This document shows positions 6,337 to 11,730 of a DNA stretch of 11,730 bases, piece after piece. A program made the position numbers and the translations under genes. The notes under the pieces were generated by a model that ran no database searches, was not told where the DNA came from, and saw nothing but the letters and a program-made list of their open reading frames with translations. The DNA is from Campylobacterales bacterium (GTDB taxonomy: Bacteria > Campylobacterota > Campylobacteria > Campylobacterales > Sulfurovaceae): the NCBI GenBank assembly GCA_016937075.1, contig JAFGWQ010000128.1, positions 1-11,730 of the forward strand, written 5' to 3'. Within the stretch, counting starts at the first letter, position 1, and each line of letters starts with the position of its first letter.

Positions 6337-7413
6337 ATGGACATAGAATCATTGCGTCGAAAAATTGATAGCATAGATGATGAAATTTTACGCCTACTGA
6401 ATGAGCGAATGGTATATGTCAATCACGTAGGTGAGATAAAGACAAAGGTAGGCGGCGCTATATATCGACCGGAAAGGGAACAAGCTATAATCAATCGTTT
6501 GGTTGAAAAAAGTAAAGAACAAAACGGGGCATTGGATAGAAGAGCTATAGAAGCCATTTTTTATGAAATAATAGGTGTTGCTAAAGACTTGGAGAGAGCA
6601 GAAAAGGTTGCTTATCTTGGCCCAAAAGGTACTTTTACACATCAAGCAGCTGAGATGCGTTTTGGGTCGATCAAGGAATATCTGCCATTAGCGTCAATAT
6701 CATCTGTATTTAAAGCAGTTGATAGCAATAGAGCAGCTTATGGTGTGGTACCGATCGAGAATTCAACAGATGGTATTGTTGGAGAAACATTGGATCTGCT
6801 TGGTGAGTATGATCTTAAAATTTTAGCTGAAATTTATATGCCTATTCACCATTCATTGTGTTCTTTGGCTTTGTCGCTCGATGATATCCAAAGGATATAT
6901 TCAAAAGATATCGCTTTTGGACAATGTCGTAAATTTTTGAGCGAACACAGACTAGATAGCGTGGAGCTCATTCCGGTAGAATCTACGGCAAAAGCAGCCG
7001 AACTTGCAAAATTAGATCCGACAAGTGCAGCAATCTGCCCGCATATCGCAGCTAAAATTAATAATTTACCGGTAATTTTTGATAATATAGAAGATATGCA
7101 TGACAATAAAACCCGTTTTGTTATTATTGGTAAATTTGATAGCAACCCAAGCGGAAATGATAAAACATCAATTTTGGCAAAATTATCAAACAAACCTGGA
7201 TCTTTGGTCGAGTTTTTGAGAGAATTTGAGAAGGCCGGTATTAATCTGACCAAAATAGAAAGTCGCCCGGCAAAAGAAAATAAAGCATTTTCTTATTGGT
7301 TTTATATAGATTTTGATGGTCATTTCAAAGATCATAAAATAGAAAAAATTATAGGGGATAGAGTCGATATAAAATGGCTAGGAAGTTACGTAAAGGCAAA
7401 TGATGAAGTTTAA
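6337..7413 (+). CDS. pheA: bifunctional chorismate mutase / prephenate dehydratase (P-protein)
   Basis: PheA converts chorismate to prephenate and then to phenylpyruvate, the route to phenylalanine. The 358 aa show three domains. Residues 1-86 are an AroQ-type chorismate mutase (LRRKIDSIDDEILRLLNER at 6-24, YRPEREQ at 43-49). Residues about 90-266 are prephenate dehydratase, with AYLGPKGTFTHQAA (92-105), VPIENSTDGIVGE (138-150), ESTAKAA (215-221) and the catalytic TRF (259-261). Residues about 277-352 are a regulatory ACT domain, with KPGSLVEFL (286-294) and the IESRP motif (307-311). An intact ESRP motif suggests feedback inhibition by phenylalanine. AAAGGA at 6325-6330 supports the start. 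Its end overlaps hisC by 11 bases. Confidence 0.97.
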   Translation: MDIESLRRKIDSIDDEILRLLNERMVYVNHVGEIKTKVGGAIYRPEREQAIINRLVEKSKEQNGALDRRAIEAIFYEIIGVAKDLERAEKVAYLGPKGTFTHQAAEMRFGSIKEYLPLASISSVFKAVDSNRAAYGVVPIENSTDGIVGETLDLLGEYDLKILAEIYMPIHHSLCSLALSLDDIQRIYSKDIAFGQCRKFLSEHRLDSVELIPVESTAKAAELAKLDPTSAAICPHIAAKINNLPVIFDNIEDMHDNKTRFVIIGKFDSNPSGNDKTSILAKLSNKPGSLVEFLREFEKAGINLTKIESRPAKENKAFSYWFYIDFDGHFKDHKIEKIIGDRVDIKWLGSYVKANDEV

Positions 7414-8503
7414 TAAAACATTAGAAGATATAACATTGTACGAAGCAGGCAAACCAATAGAGTTAGTAGTAAGAGAGTTTGGTATAGACCCAAAAGACGT
7501 TGTCAAGTTGGCATCCAATGAAAATCCGCTAGGTACATCACCCGCGGTTGCAAATGTCATAAGTGAACACGCCTCAAAAGCGCATTTGTACCCAGACGAT
7601 AGTATGTATGCCCTCAAAGAGGGATTAGCTCGTAAATTTGGAGTAAGTAGCAGTGAAGTAATAATAGGCGCAGGAAGCGATCAAATACTTGAGTTTATCG
7701 CAAGGTCTTTGCTCTCACCTGAGGACTCGGTTTTGATGAGCAGGGTCACATTCGCTATGTATGAGATTTATGCTAAACAGATGGGAGCCACTATAATTCG
7801 AACACCAAGCTATGTACATAAAGCTGACGAGTTTATAGAAGCATATAATAGGTACAAACCAAAGATAGTATATTTGTGTATACCAAATAATCCTATAGGT
7901 GATTGCATGACAAAAGCTGAAGCTTTAAAAGTTATTGATGCTGTCGATAAAAGCACCCTTGTGGTCGTAGACGGAGCTTATATGGAGTATGCTGCATTCA
8001 AAGATAAAACTTGTGAAGTAACTCCAAAAGATATATTAAAATATCCAAATGCTATATATCTGGGTACTTTTTCCAAAGCTTACGGGTTAGGCGGTATGAG
8101 AGTAGGATACGGCATAGCAAATGAAGCACTTATTGGACAAATCGCAAAAATGAGACCACCGTTTAATATCGCATCACTATCTCTTGCAGCAGCAATTGCA
8201 GCTTTGAGCGAAGATGAATTTATTGCTAAATCTCTTGCGCTTCACGGCGAGCAATTACTTCGCTATGAAGAGTTTGCAGTGCTTAATAATATCAGTTTTA
8301 TTCCTAGTTATACCAATTTTATAACTTACCTCTTTGATGAGTCATTAAATTCCACAGAGATAGCTGATGCATTACTGAAAAAAGGAGTGATCATCCGAAA
8401 TCTAGCCAGCTATGGATTAAATGCTATTCGTATTACTATCGGAACTGCAGAGCAGAATGATAAATTTTTTCACTATTTTTCAGAGTTTATCGCTTCTAAG
8501 TAA
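7403..8503 (+). CDS. hisC: histidinol-phosphate aminotransferase (possible broad aromatic aminotransferase)
   Basis: This PLP fold-type I aminotransferase normally converts imidazole-acetol phosphate and glutamate to histidinol phosphate. The 366 aa contain LASNENPLG (36-44), GAGSDQ (89-94), PNNPIG (161-166), the Asp190 and Tyr193 region VVVDGAYMEY (187-196), the PLP lysine Lys225 in TFSKAYGLGGMRVGYG (222-237) and Arg343 in IRITIGT (342-348). I chose ATG 7403 over ATG 7400: AAAGG at 7392-7396 then has a 6-nt spacer, and Campylobacter HisC also starts MKFN. The 11-nt overlap with pheA implies coupled translation. No other his gene is in view, so transamination of phenylpyruvate for the PheA product is a reasonable inferred role. 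dxs follows after 5 bp. Confidence 0.94.
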   Translation: MKFNKTLEDITLYEAGKPIELVVREFGIDPKDVVKLASNENPLGTSPAVANVISEHASKAHLYPDDSMYALKEGLARKFGVSSSEVIIGAGSDQILEFIARSLLSPEDSVLMSRVTFAMYEIYAKQMGATIIRTPSYVHKADEFIEAYNRYKPKIVYLCIPNNPIGDCMTKAEALKVIDAVDKSTLVVVDGAYMEYAAFKDKTCEVTPKDILKYPNAIYLGTFSKAYGLGGMRVGYGIANEALIGQIAKMRPPFNIASLSLAAAIAALSEDEFIAKSLALHGEQLLRYEEFAVLNNISFIPSYTNFITYLFDESLNSTEIADALLKKGVIIRNLASYGLNAIRITIGTAEQNDKFFHYFSEFIASK

Positions 8504-8508
8504 AAAAG

Positions 8509-10332
8509 ATGAAAAACATTAAAAACTATTCTATGGAAGAATTGGATGAATTGGCTATCAAGATCAGGGATAAGATATTAGCAACAGTGAGCAGTACCGG
8601 AGGACATTTGAGTTCTACGCTTGGTGCTACTGATTTAATTATAGCGATGCACTATGTATTTGATGCGAACAAGGATCCATTTATATTTGATGTGAGTCAT
8701 CAGGCATATGCACACAAGCTTCTTACGGGTAGATGGGATTCATTTAATACTCTTCGTAAATTTGACGGATTAAGCGGATACACTAAGCCAAAAGAATCTA
8801 AATATGATTATTATATGGCAGGTCACAGCTCGACTTCCATTTCTCTTGCTGTTGGAGCAGCCAAGGCAATAGCATTAAAAGGCGAAAATAGAATACCTGT
8901 AGCCCTCATCGGAGATGGCAGCATGAGTGCAGGTATGGTTTATGAAGCACTTAATGAATTAGGAGATCGCAAGTACCCTGTTGTGATCATACTAAATGAT
9001 AATGAGATGAGTATAGCTAAGCCTATAGGAGCAGTTAGTAAATTGCTTTCTCAGACAATGGCAAGCTCTTTTTATCAAAAATTTAAACATTATGTAGAAA
9101 AAGCTTTGGATCATTTGCCAGATAGCGCTATGTATATAGCAAGACGATTTGAGGAATCACTTAAGCTTATTACCCCCGGTATATTATTTGAAGAGATGGG
9201 GGTAGAGTATATTGGACCAGTTGATGGACATGACATAAATGGGCTGATTGAAACATTACAAATAGCAAAAGAACTGGGTAAGCCGGTTATCGTTCATGCA
9301 CAAACCACTAAAGGCAAAGGTTACGAGATAGCAGAGGGTACCGGCAAAGAACATTGGCACGGCGTAGGTTCATTTGATATTTTAACAGGCAAACCAAATA
9401 AAAAAAGCATTAATAAAAACGCTACTGCAATTTTTGGTGAAACGCTTTTGGCCCTTGCTGATAATGATGACAAGGTGGTAGGAGTTACTGCTGCTATGCC
9501 AAGCGGTACCGGACTCTCTGGAGCTATGGAAGCATATCCAAATCGTTTTTGGGACGTTGCAATTGCCGAACAACATGCAGTAACATCTATGGGACCATTG
9601 GCAAAAGAGGGTTTTAAACCATTTTGTGCAATTTACTCTACATTTTTGCAGCGCGGGTACGACCAAGTCATTCATGATATTGCTCTCATGAATGTAGGTG
9701 TCGCGTTCGCTATAGATAGAGCAGGCATAGTAGGAGAAGACGGAGAGACTCATCAGGGAGCCTTTGATATATCATTTTTAAGAGCCATCCCAAATATGAC
9801 TCTTTTTGCTCCATATAATGAAACAACTATGAAGCTTGCGATGGAATTTGCCAAAGATTTTTCAACGCCATGTGCGTTTAGGTACCCCAGAGGAGCATTT
9901 ATTGCAGCCGATTGTGCATCTATACAATTTGAGCTAGGCAAAGCAGATGTTATTCAAAATGGAGAAGATATAGTGTTTGTAGGATATGGTAACGGAGTAG
10001 GTCGTGCTTTGGAAGTTGCGAGCAGAGTAGACTTTACTCCAACTATTGTAGATTTGCGTTTTGTAAAGCCTCTTGATGAGGTATTGCTAACATCACTTGC
10101 CAATTCCCACAAAAAATGGTTTGTATTTAGCGATAGTGCCAAAATGGGTGGAGTAGGCTCGGCAATATTAGAACTTTTTTCACAGACCAAGATGCAAGGC
10201 GTAGATTTAGTAACTTTTGAGTATGATGATGCTTTTATTACTCATGGATCTACAAATGAAGTAGAAGAGTCATTAGGTCTTAGGCCAAACCAGTTAGCAC
10301 AAACAATTAGTAGAATTTTAGAGGGGGAATAA
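8509..10332 (+). CDS. dxs: 1-deoxy-D-xylulose-5-phosphate synthase
   Basis: Dxs condenses pyruvate and glyceraldehyde 3-phosphate, using thiamine diphosphate (TPP) and Mg2+, to start the MEP isoprenoid pathway; the product also feeds thiamine and pyridoxal synthesis. The 607 aa are near the family's usual 600-640. Visible are His33 in TGGHLSSTLG (30-39), SHQAYAHK (63-70), AGHSSTSIS (104-112), the TPP/Mg motif GDGSMSAG (135-142) with NDNEMSI (163-169), the proton-relay Glu354 in AIAEQHAV (351-358), DRAGIVGEDGETHQG (403-417) and YPRG (459-462). The start is 5 bp after hisC with only an A-rich sequence and no real Shine-Dalgarno, so coupled translation is likely. In Campylobacter fliF-fliG-fliH lie between hisC and dxs; here they do not. 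The stop shares a base with the metK start. Confidence 0.97.
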   Translation: MKNIKNYSMEELDELAIKIRDKILATVSSTGGHLSSTLGATDLIIAMHYVFDANKDPFIFDVSHQAYAHKLLTGRWDSFNTLRKFDGLSGYTKPKESKYDYYMAGHSSTSISLAVGAAKAIALKGENRIPVALIGDGSMSAGMVYEALNELGDRKYPVVIILNDNEMSIAKPIGAVSKLLSQTMASSFYQKFKHYVEKALDHLPDSAMYIARRFEESLKLITPGILFEEMGVEYIGPVDGHDINGLIETLQIAKELGKPVIVHAQTTKGKGYEIAEGTGKEHWHGVGSFDILTGKPNKKSINKNATAIFGETLLALADNDDKVVGVTAAMPSGTGLSGAMEAYPNRFWDVAIAEQHAVTSMGPLAKEGFKPFCAIYSTFLQRGYDQVIHDIALMNVGVAFAIDRAGIVGEDGETHQGAFDISFLRAIPNMTLFAPYNETTMKLAMEFAKDFSTPCAFRYPRGAFIAADCASIQFELGKADVIQNGEDIVFVGYGNGVGRALEVASRVDFTPTIVDLRFVKPLDEVLLTSLANSHKKWFVFSDSAKMGGVGSAILELFSQTKMQGVDLVTFEYDDAFITHGSTNEVEESLGLRPNQLAQTISRILEGE

Positions 10333-11489
10333 TGCCAAATTCATATATATTTACAAGCGAATCAGTTACAGAGGGTCATCCGGATAAAATGGCAGATCAA
10401 ATAAGCGATGCTATATTAGATGATATTTTATCTAAAGATACTAATGCTAGAGTAGCGTGCGAAACACTAGTCAGTAATGGTTTTTGTGTAATAGCAGGCG
10501 AGCTTAAGACGGTTGCTTATTGTCCAATGCAAGATATTGCTAGAAAAGTTATACAAGAGATAGGTTATACTGATGCTAGCTATGGATTCGATTATAGAAG
10601 TGCTGCCGTACTTAATGGTATAGGCGAGCAAAGTCCTGATATTAATCAAGGGGTTGACCAAGCATCAGGAGAGATAGGTGCTGGGGATCAAGGACTTATG
10701 TTCGGATATGCTTGCAGAGAAACTCCTGAGCTTATGCCGCTGCCAATTTCTCTGTCTCATAAGCTTACTTCCAAATTGGCTGAAGTTAGAAAAAATGGTA
10801 CAGTACCATTTTTGCGACCTGACGGTAAAGCGCAAGTAAGTGTCAGGTATGTTGACGGCAAACCGGTAAGCATAGATACCATAGTGGTTTCAGCCCAACA
10901 TCACGACGATATACCAGAAAATATCATCAAAGATGCAATACTTCAAGAAGTCATCAAAGAAGCGATTCCGTCTCACTTGATCCATGATGATATTACATAC
11001 CATATCAATCCTACAGGACGCTTTGTTATAGGCGGTCCTCAAGGCGATGCAGGACTTACCGGACGTAAGATCATTGTTGATACGTATGGCGGATCTTGTC
11101 CTCATGGCGGCGGCGCATTTTCCGGTAAGGATCCTACAAAAGTAGATAGATCAGGTGCATATGCAGCTAGACATATAGCAAAAAATTTAGTAGCCGCAGG
11201 TGTATGTGATAAAGCGACCATACAGATAGCTTATGCCATTGGCGTTGCTCACCCGGTATCAATATATGTAAATACTCACGGCACTTCTCAATTGAGCGAG
11301 GAAAGTATCACTAAATGCGTGGAAGACCTATTTGATCTTACTCCCAAAGGTATCATTACTTCATTAAATCTTTTGCAGCCGATTTATCGCAAGACTGCAA
11401 CATATGGCCATTTTGGCAGAGAGAACCAAGGTTTTGGCTGGGAGCTCTTGGATAGAGTAGAAGATATCAAAGCATATTTCAAAAAATAG
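10332..11489 (+). CDS. metK: S-adenosylmethionine synthetase (methionine adenosyltransferase)
   Basis: MetK makes S-adenosylmethionine from ATP and methionine in the cytoplasm. The 385-aa length is typical. Key motifs are TEGHPDKMADQISDAILD (13-30) with the ATP-site His16, GIGEQSPDINQGVD (96-109), GAGDQGLMFGYA (116-127), VSAQHH (186-191), GPQGDAGLTGRKIIVDTYGG (235-254), and the phosphate loop GGGAFSGKDPTKVDRSGAYA (259-278) with its Lys and Asp. GAGGGG at 10320-10325 is a strong ribosome-binding site, and the TAATG overlap with dxs indicates coupling. I see no SAM riboswitch, and there would be no space for one. The stop is followed by a perfect 10-bp inverted repeat. Confidence 0.98.
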   Translation: MPNSYIFTSESVTEGHPDKMADQISDAILDDILSKDTNARVACETLVSNGFCVIAGELKTVAYCPMQDIARKVIQEIGYTDASYGFDYRSAAVLNGIGEQSPDINQGVDQASGEIGAGDQGLMFGYACRETPELMPLPISLSHKLTSKLAEVRKNGTVPFLRPDGKAQVSVRYVDGKPVSIDTIVVSAQHHDDIPENIIKDAILQEVIKEAIPSHLIHDDITYHINPTGRFVIGGPQGDAGLTGRKIIVDTYGGSCPHGGGAFSGKDPTKVDRSGAYAARHIAKNLVAAGVCDKATIQIAYAIGVAHPVSIYVNTHGTSQLSEESITKCVEDLFDLTPKGIITSLNLLQPIYRKTATYGHFGRENQGFGWELLDRVEDIKAYFKK

Positions 11490-11492
11490 TAT

Positions 11493-11523
11493 TTGACAAG
11501 CTACTTTCATGGTTTGATATACT
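11493..11523 (+). promoter_or_regulatory. promoter-like sequence just downstream of metK
   Basis: TTGACA (11493-11498) is a perfect sigma-70 -35 hexamer, followed after 19 bases by TATACT (11518-11523); GATATA two bases earlier would give a 17-base spacer. Transcription would start near 11530. The -35 is an unusual asset in this group, where it is seldom conserved, so this may be chance. Confidence 0.35.
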
Positions 11524-11534
11524 TACCATGAAAG
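11504..11534 (+). repeat. perfect 10-bp inverted repeat after metK (hairpin or operator)
   Basis: CTTTCATGGT (11504-11513) is the exact reverse complement of ACCATGAAAG (11525-11534), with an 11-base loop that carries the possible -10 box TATACT. It starts 15 bases after the metK stop. As RNA it would form a 10-bp stem and might protect or end the metK transcript, but neither strand has a T-run after it, so it is not a classical intrinsic terminator. As DNA it looks like an operator over the promoter-like sequence. Confidence 0.55.
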
Positions 11535-11567
11535 ATTTAGAAAGCTCTCACGCTTCAAACTATCGTT

Positions 11568-11600
11568 ACTGTATACAAGAACTACAGTCTGCATCTTTTT
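11568..11600 (+). terminator. possible weak terminator: 6-bp hairpin followed by a short T-run
   Basis: ACTGTA (11568-11573) pairs with TACAGT (11583-11588) over a 9-base loop, and five T follow at 11596-11600 after a 7-base gap. The stem is short and the gap is longer than usual. It could end metK read-through or a small transcript starting near 11530. Confidence 0.25.
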
Positions 11601-11602
11601 AG

Positions 11603-11730
11603 TATTATTTCTTTAAATCATTTATCTATCAGCAAAATTGTAAATATAAAAATTATTCTAAATAATCTTTGATCTATATATACTTAAAATTAATGATAGT
11701 TTAGTATTTATTTTTAATATATTATTTTTA
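11603..11730. other. very AT-rich non-coding end of the window
   Basis: No ORF or RNA gene is recognisable in these 128 bases, which have very few G or C. A TATACT at 11679-11684 in the context CTATATATACTTAAAAT may be a -10 box for a gene beyond the window, and ATTATT-CTA-AATAAT near 11662-11676 is a small AT palindrome. Both are weak in such a composition. Confidence 0.3.

Noticed and set aside
9382..9753. Minus-strand ORF of 123 codons inside dxs, and similar minus-strand ORFs within lysA, pheA and metK
   Set aside because: Each is a shadow of a strongly supported gene, with no ribosome-binding site or recognisable protein.
10300..10332. SAM riboswitch ahead of metK
   Set aside because: metK starts inside the dxs stop codon, so there is no leader to hold one.
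11528..11602. 24-codon ORF (ATG 11528 to TAG 11602) after metK
   Set aside because: It has no Shine-Dalgarno, its start codon lies in the right arm of the inverted repeat at or before the predicted transcript start, and the peptide resembles nothing I know.

Overview
The window reads as an ordinary chromosomal segment of a Campylobacterota (epsilonproteobacterial) genome. This rests on low GC, dense genes with 1-14 nt overlaps, -10 boxes of TATAAT/TAGAAT type with no reliable -35, and above all the gene order rplY - pth - LptF/G permease - lysA - pheA - hisC - dxs. From memory, Campylobacter jejuni has the same order, but with fliF-fliG-fliH between hisC and dxs and a HAD-hydrolase gene between lysA and pheA. 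Both insertions are absent here, which suggests a lineage without flagella or with relocated flagellar genes. A Sulfurovum-like sulfur oxidiser is a reasonable guess but is not proven by this sequence.

Layout. Positions 1-730 hold a 20-codon upstream ORF with a strong ribosome-binding site, overlapping the start of a DUF134 / NifX-like (dinitrogenase iron-molybdenum cofactor domain) fusion protein. Positions 786-1323 hold a promoter framed by an inverted repeat and a SlyD-type FKBP prolyl isomerase/chaperone. A MscS-family mechanosensitive channel lies convergently on the minus strand (2545-1400), and a weak bidirectional terminator may sit between the two. Positions 2546-2865 are a divergent intergenic region with a promoter for each side.

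From 2866 to 11489 eight genes run on the plus strand almost without gaps: rplY and pth (translation), an LptF/LptG-type permease (LPS export), lysA (last step of lysine synthesis, after its own likely promoter at 5073), pheA and hisC (phenylalanine/aromatic and histidine synthesis), dxs (first step of the MEP isoprenoid pathway) and metK (S-adenosylmethionine synthesis). Their key catalytic motifs are visible and intact. The last five probably form one transcription unit of amino-acid, isoprenoid and cofactor synthesis, joined by stop-start overlaps at pheA/hisC and dxs/metK.

The last 241 bases hold no convincing protein gene. They contain a perfect 10-bp inverted repeat just after metK, overlapping a promoter-like sequence, then a second small hairpin with a short T-run, then very AT-rich sequence that probably leads into the next gene.

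I see no mobile element, CRISPR array, tRNA, rRNA or defence system. The points most worth a second look are the apparent loss of fliFGH, the upstream ORF at 67, the inverted repeats around promoters at 786 and 11504, and the active-site substitutions in the SlyD protein.
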